A DNA stretch of 64,000 bases from Micromonospora sp. C95 (GCF_018070465.1 NZ_JAGPXT010000005.1:124001-188000); one strand, 5' to 3'. Positions 27,064 to 36,425 are shown, counted from the stretch's first letter. The notes: generated by a model not told the origin, from the sequence alone. Numbers and translations are program-made.

Positions 27064-28026
27064 TCACGCCGCCACCCCGCTCCGGTAGTCGTCCAGCACG
27101 CCCAACAGTGCCGCCGCGTCGACCGGACGCAGCCGGCCGGCCGCGACGGCCCGATCGGCGGTACGCCGCGCCAGCACGAGATAGGACTCGACCGACTCGG
27201 GTGCGGTGGCGGCGAGCCGCGCCAGGTGCCGCCGCACGGTACCGGCGTCGCCCCGGGAGACCGGGCCGGTCAATGCGTCGTCGCCCAGGCGCAGCGCGTT
27301 CTCCAGCGCGGCACGCAGCAACGGGGCGAGCACCTTCTCGGGCTGGCCCACCCCGGCGTCGCGCAGCCGGTCGGCGGCCTCGTTGACCAGGGTCACCAGG
27401 TGGTTGGCGCCGTGCGCCAACGCCGCGTGGTACAGCGGCCGGTCGGCCTCGGCGATCCACTCCGGCACCCCACCGAGGTCGGCCACCAGCCGGGCGGCCA
27501 GCGGGCGCAGGTCGGCCGGCGCGGTCACGCCGTAGGAGATACCGGGCAGCCGGCCGAGGTCGTCGGGCGTGCCGGCGAAGGTCATCGCGGGATGCAACGC
27601 CAGTGGACGGGCACCGGCCGCGCTGGCCGGCTCCAGCACCGCCAGGCCGTGTGCCCCCGACGTGTGCGCGACCACCTGGCCGGGACGCAACGCACCGTCG
27701 GCAGCCAGACCGGCCACCACCCCGGCCAGCGAGTCGTCCGGTACGGCGATCAGCAGCAGGTCGGTGGCGGCCCGCGCGACCTCGGCGGCCGGGCGGCGGG
27801 GAACCGTCGGCAGCAGCAGCGCCAGTCGGGCCCGGGAAGCACCGGACGACCCGCTAGCGGCGACCACCCGATGACCCGCGGCGACCAACGCGGCGCCCAG
27901 GGTGGCGCCCACCCGCCCGGCGCCGATGACGCCGACCGTGCGCAGGACAGGTGTGGCGACCTTGGCCGATGCCAAGGTCGCGGGCCGCCGGGAGGCGGCC
28001 GAGTGGGTGCGCAGCCGTGCGCTCAT
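27064..28026 (-). CDS. Rossmann-like and DUF2520 domain oxidoreductase-like protein
   Basis: The 320-aa protein has an N-terminal NAD(P)-binding fold ([22 protein letters not shown], about residues 32-53), a [12 protein letters not shown] strand and [14 protein letters not shown], then a helical C-terminal DUF2520 region ([25 protein letters not shown]). Such proteins are distant relatives of ketopantoate and pyrroline-5-carboxylate reductases and commonly sit upstream of panC. A ketopantoate-reductase-like role in pantothenate synthesis is a reasonable guess but not shown. The first ~28 residues before the fold are basic and may be over-called. Confidence 0.8.
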   Translation of the reverse strand: MSARLRTHSAASRRPATLASAKVATPVLRTVGVIGAGRVGATLGAALVAAGHRVVAASGSSGASRARLALLLPTVPRRPAAEVARAATDLLLIAVPDDSLAGVVAGLAADGALRPGQVVAHTSGAHGLAVLEPASAAGARPLALHPAMTFAGTPDDLGRLPGISYGVTAPADLRPLAARLVADLGGVPEWIAEADRPLYHAALAHGANHLVTLVNEAADRLRDAGVGQPEKVLAPLLRAALENALRLGDDALTGPVSRGDAGTVRRHLARLAATAPESVESYLVLARRTADRAVAAGRLRPVDAAALLGVLDDYRSGVAA

Positions 28027-28103
28027 GTCACGATCCAGTCCTCGAGACGGGGTACCGGTCGGGGCAAGTATGCGTCGCTGACGCGGATCTGAAACAAGGT
28101 TGT

Positions 28104-28117
28104 GTGAAATCGTTCAC
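28104..28117. promoter_or_regulatory. Palindromic operator candidate in a divergent gap
   Basis: GTGAA-ATCG-TTCAC is a perfect 5+5 inverted repeat about 20 bp upstream of the methyltransferase start at 28136, in the gap shared with the divergent DUF2520 gene. Bound protein here would affect both directions. The regulator is unknown. Confidence 0.35.
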
Positions 28118-28135
28118 CAGTGTGAGGAGGGCCCC

Positions 28136-29554
28136 ATGTCGATGCGCTGGCGGGAGGCGATGCGGCGGGCCCTCTACGGGCCCGAGGGCTTCTTCGTCTC
28201 CGGCGCCGGACCCGCAGCCCACTTCCGGACCAGCGTGCACGCCTCCCCGATCTTCACCTCGGTGCTGCTCCGCCTGATCCACCACCTCGACGCCGCCCTG
28301 GGCTTCCCCGACCCGTTCGACGTGGTGGATGTGGGGGCTGGGCGGGGCGAACTCCTCTTCGCTCTCGCCGTGGGGGTTTCCGGGGAGCCCGCCCGCTCCG
28401 GGCTCGTCCCGGGGGTTTCCGGGGAGCCCGCCCGCTCCGGGCGGTCAGGCTTGATCCCTGCGCGGGCGGGCTCCCCGGAAACCCTGACCACCACGGCCGC
28501 CGTCCGTCCCGGCCCGGGTGGTGCCTCGTCCGGGTCCGTCGATTCGTCGCCGTCGGCGCCGGTTCCGCTGGCTCGGCGGGTACGGTTCACCGCCGTCGAA
28601 CTCGCCCCACGCCCCGAGAACCTTCCCGACCAGATCGTCTGGACGAACGAGATCCCCACCAGCATCACCGGCCTGCTGCTGGCCACCGAGTGGCTCGACA
28701 ACGTCCCCCTCGACCTGGCCACCCACACCGACCACGACTGGCACTACCTCCTCGTCGACCCCACCACCGGCGTCGAAACGACAGGCGAACCAGTAAGTCG
28801 AGACGACACAACCTGGCTGACAACCTGGTGGCCCTCCCCGACCCACCAGCCTCCCGGGACGCGGACCCGCACGGACGACCCGAACCTCCCCCCGCACACC
28901 CCAACGGACGGGTCGGGCCCGACCACGTCGGGTTTCCGGGCAGCCCGGCCGGCGCAGGGATCAAGCCTGACCGCCCGGCGCCGGCCGGGCTGCCCGGAAA
29001 CCCCCACGGACCGCACCCCCACGGACCGCACCCCCACGGACCGCATACCGCCGATGGGGCGGGCGGAGATCGGGCGGACCAGGGACGAGGCGTGGTCGCA
29101 CGCCGTGGGGCGCGTCGAGCGGGGGCTGGCGTTGGCGGTGGACTACGGCCACCTGCGGGCGGAGCGGCCGACCGACGGAACCCTCACCGGGTACCGGGCT
29201 GGGCGGCAGGTGCCGCCGGTGCCGGACGGCTCCTGCGACGTCACCGCACACGTCGCCATCGACTCGGTCGCCTCCGCCGGTGAGCGGGTCGCCCGGTGTG
29301 CGTACGTCCTGACCTCTCAGCGGGAGGCGTTGCGAGCGCTCGGGGTCGACGGTGGGCGACCGCCGCTGAGCCTGGCCGCCAGTGACCCGGCGGGCTACCT
29401 GCGGGCGCTGGCCACCGCGTCGGCGGCGGCCGAGTTGACCGACCCGGCCGGCCTCGGCGGCCACTGGTGGCTGTGGCAGCCGGTGGGACTGCCCGCCGAC
29501 CAGCTGCCGTCTCTCGCGGCCCTGTCCGACGGTGCCGACGGGCGGCGCGGCTGA
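28136..29554 (+). CDS. MidA/NDUFAF7-family SAM-dependent methyltransferase carrying repeat insertions
   Basis: Family members (mitochondrial NDUFAF7) methylate an Arg of the complex I 49-kDa subunit during assembly. The 472-aa product has the N-terminal [15 protein letters not shown] and [11 protein letters not shown], motif [16 protein letters not shown] (about residues 63-77), then [24 protein letters not shown] (about 182-195) and [10 protein letters not shown]. Two stretches, about residues 79-140 and 222-304, are low-complexity and encoded by palindromic and tandem repeats, so the real core is about 330 aa. ATG 28136 has GAGGAGG at 5 nt. The next gene is nuoD, the expected substrate type. 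Confidence 0.78.
   Translation: MSMRWREAMRRALYGPEGFFVSGAGPAAHFRTSVHASPIFTSVLLRLIHHLDAALGFPDPFDVVDVGAGRGELLFALAVGVSGEPARSGLVPGVSGEPARSGRSGLIPARAGSPETLTTTAAVRPGPGGASSGSVDSSPSAPVPLARRVRFTAVELAPRPENLPDQIVWTNEIPTSITGLLLATEWLDNVPLDLATHTDHDWHYLLVDPTTGVETTGEPVSRDDTTWLTTWWPSPTHQPPGTRTRTDDPNLPPHTPTDGSGPTTSGFRAARPAQGSSLTARRRPGCPETPTDRTPTDRTPTDRIPPMGRAEIGRTRDEAWSHAVGRVERGLALAVDYGHLRAERPTDGTLTGYRAGRQVPPVPDGSCDVTAHVAIDSVASAGERVARCAYVLTSQREALRALGVDGGRPPLSLAASDPAGYLRALATASAAAELTDPAGLGGHWWLWQPVGLPADQLPSLAALSDGADGRRG
28372..28484. repeat. Dispersed palindromic repeat, inverted copy plus a direct duplication
   Basis: A 32-bp unit at 28372-28403 is repeated exactly at 28411-28442 (39-bp offset, 13 codons, in frame). 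The second unit pairs with 28462-28484 through a 23-bp inverted repeat. The loop is the reverse complement of the loop in the 28930-29003 copy, so this is the same element in the opposite orientation. Confidence 0.85.
28930..29003. repeat. 74-bp dispersed palindromic repeat, intact copy
   Basis: Perfect 26-bp arms (28930-28955 and 28978-29003) enclose a 22-nt loop containing AGGGATCAAGCCTGACC. It lies in frame inside the methyltransferase gene. Two half-copies are found at 21184-21236. Confidence 0.85.
29004..29046. repeat. 15-bp tandem repeat inside the MidA gene
   Basis: Nearly three copies of a 15-bp unit (CCCACGGACCGCACC) abut the right arm of the palindromic repeat and encode [10 protein letters not shown] and TDRIP in frame. 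Confidence 0.8.
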
Positions 29555-29600
29555 CGGGCGACCACCGCCAGTCCCGGCGGTTCATGGCACGATGGCGGGC

Positions 29601-30773
29601 ATGACCACGGGCGAGCTGCGCGAGCTGACCGTCGGCACCGGCGCCGGGCTGGTGGCGGGCACCGGCGGGGAGCAGCTCGGCGCGGACATGGTGCTGAACA
29701 TCGGGCCGCAGCACCCCTCCACGCACGGCGTGCTGCGACTCAAGCTGGTGCTCGACGGCGAGCGGGTGCTCGCCGCGGAGCCGATCGTGGGCTACATGCA
29801 CCGGGGCGCGGAGAAGCTGTTCGAGGTACGCGACTACCGGCAGATCATCGTGCTGGCCAACCGACACGACTGGCTCTCCGCCTTCGCCAACGAGCTGGGC
29901 GTCGTGCTCGCCGTGGAACGGCTGATGGGCATGGAGGTGCCGGAGCGGGCCACCTGGCTGCGGATGGCCCTGGCCGAGCTGAACCGGGTGCTCAACCACC
30001 TGATGTTCCTCGGCTCGTATCCGCTGGAGATCGGCGCGATCACCCCGATGTTCTACGCCTTCCGGGAACGGGAGACGCTCCAGGCGGTGCTGGAGGAGGT
30101 CTCCGGCGGGCGGATCCACTACATGTTCAACCGGGTCGGCGGGCTGAAGGAGGAGGTGCCGGCCGGCTGGACCGGGCGGGCCCGGGCGGCCATCGGCGAG
30201 GTACGCCGCCGGATGCCGGACCTGGACAACCTGATCCGCCGGAACGAGATCTTCCTGGCCCGTACCGTCGGCGTGGGGGTGCTGTCGGCGGCCGAGGCGG
30301 CCGCGTTCGGCGCGTCCGGGCCGGTCGCCCGGGCCTCCGGGCTCGACCACGACCTGCGCCGGGACGAGCCGTACCTGGCCTACGACCAGCTCGACGTGCC
30401 GGTGGTCACGAAGACGGCCGGCGACTGCCACGCCCGTTTCGAGGTGCTGCTCGACCAGGTGTACGCCTCACTCGACCTGGCGGAGCAGTGCCTGGACCGG
30501 GTCGACCGGCTCACCGGACCGATCAACACCAGGTTGCCGAAGGTGCTCAAGGCACCCGAGGGACACACGTACGCCTGGACGGAGAACCCGCTCGGCATCA
30601 ACGGGTACTACCTGGTCTCCCGGGGCGAGAAGACGCCGTGGCGGCTCAAGTTGCGCACCGCGTCGTACGCGAACGTGCAGGCCCTGGCCACCCTGCTGCC
30701 CGGCTGCCTGGTGCCGGACCTGATCGCCATTCTCGGCTCGATGTTCTTCGTGGTCGGCGACATCGACAAGTGA
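29601..30773 (+). CDS. nuoD: Stand-alone NADH-quinone oxidoreductase subunit D (49-kDa type)
   Basis: NuoD forms the quinone pocket of complex I together with NuoB. The 390-aa product is typical: [17 protein letters not shown] (about residues 33-49), [11 protein letters not shown] (about 66-76), [30 protein letters not shown], and the C-terminal [19 protein letters not shown] with the conserved Asp. No other nuo gene is in the window, so this is a second, isolated copy rather than part of the 14-gene operon. ATG 29601 has only a weak ribosome site; ATG 29592 is an alternative. The MidA-type gene ends 46 bp upstream, on the same strand. Confidence 0.92.
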   Translation: MTTGELRELTVGTGAGLVAGTGGEQLGADMVLNIGPQHPSTHGVLRLKLVLDGERVLAAEPIVGYMHRGAEKLFEVRDYRQIIVLANRHDWLSAFANELGVVLAVERLMGMEVPERATWLRMALAELNRVLNHLMFLGSYPLEIGAITPMFYAFRERETLQAVLEEVSGGRIHYMFNRVGGLKEEVPAGWTGRARAAIGEVRRRMPDLDNLIRRNEIFLARTVGVGVLSAAEAAAFGASGPVARASGLDHDLRRDEPYLAYDQLDVPVVTKTAGDCHARFEVLLDQVYASLDLAEQCLDRVDRLTGPINTRLPKVLKAPEGHTYAWTENPLGINGYYLVSRGEKTPWRLKLRTASYANVQALATLLPGCLVPDLIAILGSMFFVVGDIDK

Positions 30774-30816
30774 CGGCGCGTTCCGGGGTGGCTTCCGGAT
30801 GGCGCACGCCGCCGGA

Positions 30817-32514
30817 TCAGCGCCAGCGGCCAGCGCCGGCGTCGTACCCCGCCGGGCCGTAGTCGGGCTCCTCCACGCGGTGCCGGCGGCCGTACGGCTC
30901 CCCGCTCGGACGTTCTCCTTGCGAGTACTCGGACTGATACCCGTACGCCGGCTCCGACGCATAGCCGCGCGCCGGCTCAGGCTGGTGACCCCGCGCTGGT
31001 TCGGGCTGGTAGCCGCGCTCTCGGGGCGGGCGCCACTCGTGCGGCACCGGCACCCCACCCGCGGGTAGCGCCGGACGACTGCCCGGCTCGCCCCAGCCGT
31101 CGCGCCACCCGTCGTCGCCCGCCGCACGGCGTGGTTCGTCGCGACGTACGCTCGCCCACCGGTCCTCCACCCGGTACTCGGTGCCGACCGGATCGGCGTG
31201 CAGTTCGGCCCGGCGTTCGCCGACGCGCAACTCGCGGCCCCGCTCGTCGTCACGTACCGCCGCCCACCGGTCTCCGGCCCGCAGCTGCGCCCAGTACGCC
31301 CCGGTGTCGTCCGCCCGTAGTCCCTGAGCCGCCGGTGCCGGGTCCGCAGGCGTCTCCCACTGCTGGCCACCCGCGTCCCAACCCCGGTCGTCCCGCGAGC
31401 CCCAGTCGTGCCGCGAGCCCCAGTCGTCCCGCGAGCCCCAGTCGCGACCGTCGCGGTCGCCGGACGGCGCGTCCGGATGGCCCGAGCCGCCGCGGCTGGC
31501 GGACCAGTCGTCGTGCCCGGCGGACCAGCGGCTCTCCTCCCGCGCGGGCGACCACGCGCGGTCCTCCTCACGGGCGGGTCCGGACCAGGAAGGTTCCTCG
31601 TCACGGGAGGAGCCGGCCCAGTCGCGCGCCTCCTCCTGGGCCGTCCCGGACCAGGAACGTTCGTCGGAGCGCTCCGCACCGGACCAGCGACGACCCTCGT
31701 CCCGGGGGGAATGGTCATCGCCGTCGGACCACGGGCGGTCGTCCCCGTCGACGCCGTGTGCTCGCCCGCGCTCCCCAGGCTGCGATCCCGACCACGCCGC
31801 CGGGTAACCGCCGTACCGGCCGCCGGACTCGCCCACGATCGTGTGCCGGGTGGTCACATGCACCGTCTCGGTGTGCCGCACCACCCCGAGTGGCCTCGGC
31901 CCCGACTCACCCGGGCGATTGCCCTGCTCCGGGCGGACCGGCGAACCGTAGACCCCGGCTGAGCCGCTGGCCGGACGATCGTTGCCAGGCCCGGAACGCT
32001 CTCCGCCGTACCCGCCGGGTCGGCCGTGGGCGGGCTGCGCCGTGCCGTAGACCCCGGCCGGCGTGGCGGGGCGTTCGGTCTGCCGCGGCGGTGCCTCCGG
32101 TGCCGGCACCCGGGCTCGACCCGGGCCGGACGGCTCGTCGTTCCCGGCCGCACCTACACCGCCCGAGTCGACCCGTTGACGCAGTCCGGCCAGCGACTGC
32201 TGGACCCGTTGGATCTCGTCGAGCGCCTGGTTACCACGCTGGGCGGCAGCCACGATCTCACCGCGCAGCTCCCGCCGCAGCTCGTCGACCTCCGCACGGA
32301 GTTCCTCGGCATGCTGCCCACCGCCGTCGGTACGCAGTGCGATGGAAAGGCCGATCAGCACCACGGCCAGGATGGCCAGCACGGCGGCAAACCGCAGCGG
32401 CCCGTTGCCGTCAGCCACCAGGAGTATCAGCGCCGCGACCGGAGCGAGGGCCACACCGCCCCAGAAGAGCACGGTGAGCAGCTTGCGCGGGTCGGCGGGC
32501 ACCGGGGCGGGCAT
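30817..32514 (-). CDS. Two-TM membrane protein with coiled coil and long disordered repetitive tail
   Basis: From ATG 32514 the product has 565 aa. Two hydrophobic segments (about residues 14-34 and 39-57) are followed by a coiled coil (ELRAEVDELRRELRGEIVAAAQ, about 69-90) and then about 450 residues of Gly, Ser, Arg, Asp and Trp-rich low complexity with recurring WSG and DWGSRDD units and, near the end, repeats of GYQPEPARG/GHQPEPARG. GTG 32544 is an alternative start. The N-terminal layout resembles actinobacterial hypothetical proteins with a cytoplasmic disordered tail. No function is assigned. It converges with nuoD. Confidence 0.65.
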   Translation of the reverse strand: MPAPVPADPRKLLTVLFWGGVALAPVAALILLVADGNGPLRFAAVLAILAVVLIGLSIALRTDGGGQHAEELRAEVDELRRELRGEIVAAAQRGNQALDEIQRVQQSLAGLRQRVDSGGVGAAGNDEPSGPGRARVPAPEAPPRQTERPATPAGVYGTAQPAHGRPGGYGGERSGPGNDRPASGSAGVYGSPVRPEQGNRPGESGPRPLGVVRHTETVHVTTRHTIVGESGGRYGGYPAAWSGSQPGERGRAHGVDGDDRPWSDGDDHSPRDEGRRWSGAERSDERSWSGTAQEEARDWAGSSRDEEPSWSGPAREEDRAWSPAREESRWSAGHDDWSASRGGSGHPDAPSGDRDGRDWGSRDDWGSRHDWGSRDDRGWDAGGQQWETPADPAPAAQGLRADDTGAYWAQLRAGDRWAAVRDDERGRELRVGERRAELHADPVGTEYRVEDRWASVRRDEPRRAAGDDGWRDGWGEPGSRPALPAGGVPVPHEWRPPRERGYQPEPARGHQPEPARGYASEPAYGYQSEYSQGERPSGEPYGRRHRVEEPDYGPAGYDAGAGRWR

Positions 32515-32623
32515 GGGTCCGCAGCCTACCGAGAGTTGCGTCACGTGGGAACGGCTCGACGGCAGGTGTCCGTCGCGAGTGTCGAAGGGGTGCGCCGTGA
32601 CGCTTTCGCGGCTGGGAAACGCG

Positions 32624-32656
32624 ATGGCGCCCCGGCCGACTCGGCCGGGGCGCCAT
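32624..32656 (-). terminator. Terminator of the osmoprotectant-binding protein gene
   Basis: A 15-bp perfect stem (32624-32638 with 32642-32656) around a 3-nt loop begins 18 bp beyond the stop of the substrate-binding protein gene on the minus strand. No T-run follows. Confidence 0.75.
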
Positions 32657-32674
32657 GGTGGCTGGCGCGGTTGC

Positions 32675-33676
32675 TCAGTTCTGCGCGTACGCCGCGTCGG
32701 TCGAGAAGATCAGGCCGACGCTTATCGTGCCGTTGCGCAACGCGGTCTTGGTCAACGGGCCACCGCCGTCGAGCGAGGAGAACGAGCCGACCGACAGCCC
32801 GTAGGTCTGCTCCAGACCGGGCTTGCAGAACGGGCGCTCCTGGCACTCCGGCGGACCACCCAGCACCGTCGCCGTACCCGAGCACTTCTCGGCGAGTTCG
32901 GAGAGGGTCCGCACGCTGTACTTGTCGGCGAACTCCTGGGTCACGGCGAAGGCGTTCTGGGTCTGTGCGGCCGCCGGCGCGCCGAAGGTCAGACCCACCT
33001 GCTCACCGAGGCCACGCAGCGCGGTGACGGTCTTGTCGACGTCCGGCGAGGAGACCGGCTGGCCGCCGCTGTTCACCTTCCCGTTGAGGAACTCGGCGAG
33101 GGTGGCGGCGTACTCCGGGACGACCTGGATCTCGCCCTTCTCCAACGCCGGCTCGTACAACTCCCGGTTGCCGATCTGCTGCACGGTGACCTGGTAGCCC
33201 GCGGCGGTCAGCTGGATCTTGTAGAGCTCGGCGATGATCTCGCTCTCGGTGAAGTTGCCCGCCCCCACCGTGATCCGCCCGCCCGGTCCCTGCTCCACGC
33301 CGTCGGTGAGCGAGTTGGCGTCGGCGAACTCCTGCGCCGCCGCCCGGGCGCTCTTGCGGTCCACGTCGACCGCCTTGTTGAGCTGCACCAGCTTCGGCGT
33401 GTCGAGCACCGCGGAGACCTTGTCGAGCGCGGCGATCAACTGCGGATTCGCCACCTCGCTGTTGACCGCCGGGATGATGTTGTCCGCGTTCTGCAGCGAC
33501 TTGTCGTCCTCAAGTGCGATCAACTGCTCACCGGCCACCGGCGCACAACCCTCGCCCGAGGCACCCTGCTGGGGTGCCTCGGTGCCGGAGGAACCGGCGT
33601 CGCCGCATCCCGCCAGGACCGTCGCCGCCGCGACAGCCCCCGCGACCGCGATGGACAGTCTTCTACCTGCGCGCAT
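32675..33676 (-). CDS. Osmoprotectant (glycine betaine/choline) ABC substrate-binding lipoprotein
   Basis: The 333-aa protein starts at ATG 33676 with GGAAGGCGGG upstream, has a lipobox TVLAGCG (Cys about residue 24) and an OpuAC-type binding domain: ITVGAGNFTESEIIAELYKIQL and YQVTVQQIGNRELYEPALEKGEIQVVPEYAATLAEFL (broken into the usual lobe-1/lobe-2 motifs). It would capture betaine, choline or a related osmolyte outside the cell for the two permeases encoded upstream. A 258-bp gap without a visible gene separates it from them, and it has its own terminator. In some species c-di-AMP, made by DisA, inhibits this class of importer; no such site is visible here. Confidence 0.88.
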   Translation of the reverse strand: MRAGRRLSIAVAGAVAAATVLAGCGDAGSSGTEAPQQGASGEGCAPVAGEQLIALEDDKSLQNADNIIPAVNSEVANPQLIAALDKVSAVLDTPKLVQLNKAVDVDRKSARAAAQEFADANSLTDGVEQGPGGRITVGAGNFTESEIIAELYKIQLTAAGYQVTVQQIGNRELYEPALEKGEIQVVPEYAATLAEFLNGKVNSGGQPVSSPDVDKTVTALRGLGEQVGLTFGAPAAAQTQNAFAVTQEFADKYSVRTLSELAEKCSGTATVLGGPPECQERPFCKPGLEQTYGLSVGSFSSLDGGGPLTKTALRNGTISVGLIFSTDAAYAQN

Positions 33677-33934
33677 GAGCCCGCCTTCCGTGTCCCGGCG
33701 CGGCCCGGGTGGGCCGGCCGCGTGTCCGACGGGCGATCTCGCCTGCCGCCCGCGATATCCACCCAACATCCTGCCGTGCCCCACCGACAAGCCGGGGAGG
33801 CATTCGTCACCGGAACGTCACCCATCGGGGTCGTCGCGCCCGCCGGACACCCTGCCGGTGGCGTGGCTCACCCGATCGTGGCGGCGGGCCGGAGTTGCTC
33901 GATGCCGTGGCCCCGGTCGCGAGTCGTCGCCTGG

Positions 33935-34669
33935 TCAGGTGCCGGCGACGGCATCCGCGGCGCGTCGCCCGGCACCACGCCGGGCGCGGCGCAGCGCGCG
34001 CGGGGTGACCAGCCGTTCGACGAGCGCGAAGAGCAGCTCGACGCTTACCGCGAGCCCGGCCACCAGCAGCCCGCCGGCCAGGATCTGGCCGCCACCGACC
34101 GCGATGCTCAGGCCGAACCCGAACCGGATGATCTCACCCAGGCCACCACCGTTGACGAAGGTCGCCAGCGCCGCCGTGGCGACCACCTGGACGGCGGCGG
34201 TCCGGAAACCGGCCGCGAGATAGGGCACCGCGAGCGGCAGTTCCACCCGGCGCAGCACCTGCACCCCGGTCATGCCCATGCCACGAGCCGCCTCCCGGGT
34301 CTGCGGATCGACCTGCCGAACCCCCGTGTACGCGTTCGCCAACAGCGGCGGCACGGCGAAGACCGCCAGCGCGACCACCACCGCCGGACGGCCGAAGCCG
34401 AGGAAGGTCAACGGAAGGATGGTCAGCAGGGCGAGCGTGGGCACCGCCAACGTGAGGTTCGAGACCAGCACCACCAGCCCGCCGCCCCGGCCGGTGTGGC
34501 CCAGCCAGAGGCCCAGCGGCCAGGCCACCAGGCAGCCGACCAGCACCGCGGCGGCCGACATGCCGACATGCTCGCCGAGCCGGTCCAGGATGCCCCCCGG
34601 GTTCGTCCAGTTCAGCGGGTCATTGAGCCAGACCACCGCCTGGGACACCGGGTTCGTCGCGGCGCTCAT
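33935..34669 (-). CDS. Osmoprotectant ABC transporter permease, second subunit
   Basis: The 244-aa MetI-fold permease has six predicted membrane segments and the cytoplasmic EAA loop TREAARGMGMTGVQVLRRVELPLAVP (about residues 126-151; the Gly-Met-Gly is intact). It starts at ATG 34669, overlapping the stop of the upstream permease as ATGA, so the two subunits are translated together; an in-frame ATG at 34690 is also possible. With the neighbouring permease it forms the channel used by the binding protein and the divergent ATPase. Confidence 0.88.
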   Translation of the reverse strand: MSAATNPVSQAVVWLNDPLNWTNPGGILDRLGEHVGMSAAAVLVGCLVAWPLGLWLGHTGRGGGLVVLVSNLTLAVPTLALLTILPLTFLGFGRPAVVVALAVFAVPPLLANAYTGVRQVDPQTREAARGMGMTGVQVLRRVELPLAVPYLAAGFRTAAVQVVATAALATFVNGGGLGEIIRFGFGLSIAVGGGQILAGGLLVAGLAVSVELLFALVERLVTPRALRRARRGAGRRAADAVAGT

Positions 34670-35352
34670 CCGGTCCTGCCACGCAGCCATGGGGTGAGCA
34701 GCCGACCGGCGCCCACCAGAAGCAGGTCGAGCACCAGCGCCAGCAGGACACAGAGCAACGTCCCGGTCATGATCTGCGCCTTGTAGAGGTTGTTCTGGAA
34801 GCCGGCGAAGATGATCTGCCCCAACCCACCCCGCCCGATCACCACACCGACGGTGACCAGGGCAACCGTGGACACCGTGGCCAACCGCAGGCCGGTCAGG
34901 ATGCCGGGCACGGCCAGCGGCAACTCGATCCGCAACAGTCGCCCCCAGCGGCCGTACCCCATACCCTCGGCCGCCTCCCGGACCTCCGCCGGCACCTGGT
35001 TGAGCCCGGCGACGGTGTTACGGACTATCACCAGCAGCGCGTACAGCACCACCACGCTCAGCACGGTCGCGACACCGATGCCCAGATAGGGTGCGACGAA
35101 TGCGAACAGGGCCAGGGAGGGGACCGTGTAGAGCACCCCGGTCAGTGCGAGAATCGGCCCGGTGAGCGGCCGGAACCAGTAGGCCAGCACGGCCAGCGGG
35201 ACGGCGATCAACGCGGCGATGAGCACCGCCCGGAGGGTCAGCGTGGTGTGCTCACGCAGGGCGTTGAGCACCGTGTCAGAGTTGTCCCGCACGTACTGCC
35301 AGGAGAACCACGGGTTACCCGGATCAGCCCGGTAGCTCAGGCGGAAGGACAT
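34666..35352 (-). CDS. Osmoprotectant ABC transporter permease, first subunit
   Basis: The 228-aa protein has about six membrane segments and an EAA loop VREAAEGMGYGRWGRLLRIELPLAVP, like OpuCB/ProW-type subunits. It starts at ATG 35352. Only two bases separate this codon from the GTG start of the divergent ATPase at 35355, so its promoter and ribosome site lie inside the ATPase gene; the sequence before it (GGGG at about 13 nt) is weak. Confidence 0.88.
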   Translation of the reverse strand: MSFRLSYRADPGNPWFSWQYVRDNSDTVLNALREHTTLTLRAVLIAALIAVPLAVLAYWFRPLTGPILALTGVLYTVPSLALFAFVAPYLGIGVATVLSVVVLYALLVIVRNTVAGLNQVPAEVREAAEGMGYGRWGRLLRIELPLAVPGILTGLRLATVSTVALVTVGVVIGRGGLGQIIFAGFQNNLYKAQIMTGTLLCVLLALVLDLLLVGAGRLLTPWLRGRTG

Positions 35353-35354
35353 AC

Positions 35355-36350
35355 GTGGACGTTACCCCGGGCGCCGACGATGATCGACGCGCGGCGTCGA
35401 TCACCCTCGACGGCATCGGCAAGCGCTACCCGGACGGCACCGAGGCGGTCCGCGAGCTGAGCCTGCACGTCGACGAGGGCGAACTGGTCGTGCTGATCGG
35501 CCCGTCCGGCTGCGGCAAGTCGACCGTACTGCGGATGATCAATCGGCTGATCGAGCCGACCGCCGGCCGGATCCTGCTCAACGACTCCGACGTGACCCGG
35601 GTCGACCCGGTCAAACTGCGCCGCCAGATCGGCTACGTCATCCAGAACGTCGGGCTCTTCCCGCATCAGACGGTGGCCGCCAACGTCGCCACCGTGCCTC
35701 GGCTGCTCGGCTGGTCCACCGGGCCCGTCAAGCGTCGGGTCGAGGAACTGCTGGAACTTGTCGGTCTGAATCCGGGTCAGTTCGGCCGGCGCTACCCGCA
35801 CGAACTCTCCGGCGGTCAGCGGCAGCGGGTCGGGGTGGCCCGGGCGCTCGCCGCCGATCCGGTGGTGCTGCTGATGGACGAACCCTTCTCCGCCGTCGAC
35901 CCGATCGTGCGTACCCGGCTGCAGGAGGAGTTCCTGCGATTGCAGGCGGAGGTACGCAAGACCATCGTCCTGGTCACCCACGACCTGGACGAGGCCGTCC
36001 GGCTCGGCGACCGGATCGCGGTGCTCTCCGAGGGCGGCCGGTTGGAGCAGTACGACACTCCGGCGGCGCTGCTCGGCTCCCCCGCCACCGGGTTCGTCCG
36101 CGAGTTCGTCGGAGCCGATCGGGGCATCCGCCGGCTGGCCGTCACCCCGGTGACCCGGGAGGTGCTCGATCCGCTGCCGGTCGACGGCGGAGCGGATCTG
36201 CCGGCGGTGCCGCTGGGCGGGTCGGCGTACGACGCGCTGGCCGTGCTGCTCACCTCCGCCGGTGGTCGGGCCGTGGTCACCGAGGACGGACGGCCGGTCG
36301 GGACGCTCAGCCGGGAGCGCCTCCTGACGCTCCCGGAGTCGGCCGGCTGA
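35355..36350 (+). CDS. Osmoprotectant ABC transporter ATP-binding protein with CBS domain part
   Basis: The 331-aa ATPase has Walker A GPSGCGKST (about residues 54-62), Q-loop IQNVGLFPH, signature LSGGQRQR, Walker B VVLLMDEPFSAVD and the His of VTHD. After the ABC domain about 85 residues (RRLAVTPVTREVL to the end) resemble one CBS-type module (SAGGRAVVTEDGRPVGTLSRERLL), which in OpuCA senses ionic strength. GTG 35355 has GGAAGGA five bases upstream, located within the first codons of the divergent permease. No other start codon exists before the domain, so this start is firm. Confidence 0.92.
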   Translation: MDVTPGADDDRRAASITLDGIGKRYPDGTEAVRELSLHVDEGELVVLIGPSGCGKSTVLRMINRLIEPTAGRILLNDSDVTRVDPVKLRRQIGYVIQNVGLFPHQTVAANVATVPRLLGWSTGPVKRRVEELLELVGLNPGQFGRRYPHELSGGQRQRVGVARALAADPVVLLMDEPFSAVDPIVRTRLQEEFLRLQAEVRKTIVLVTHDLDEAVRLGDRIAVLSEGGRLEQYDTPAALLGSPATGFVREFVGADRGIRRLAVTPVTREVLDPLPVDGGADLPAVPLGGSAYDALAVLLTSAGGRAVVTEDGRPVGTLSRERLLTLPESAG

Positions 36351-36425
36351 GTGTCATGTCGACGTTGCCCGGCTGAGCCAGCTGGGCGGAGAGCCGCAGG
36401 TGCCGTCGCACGAGTGGCCGGCCGG

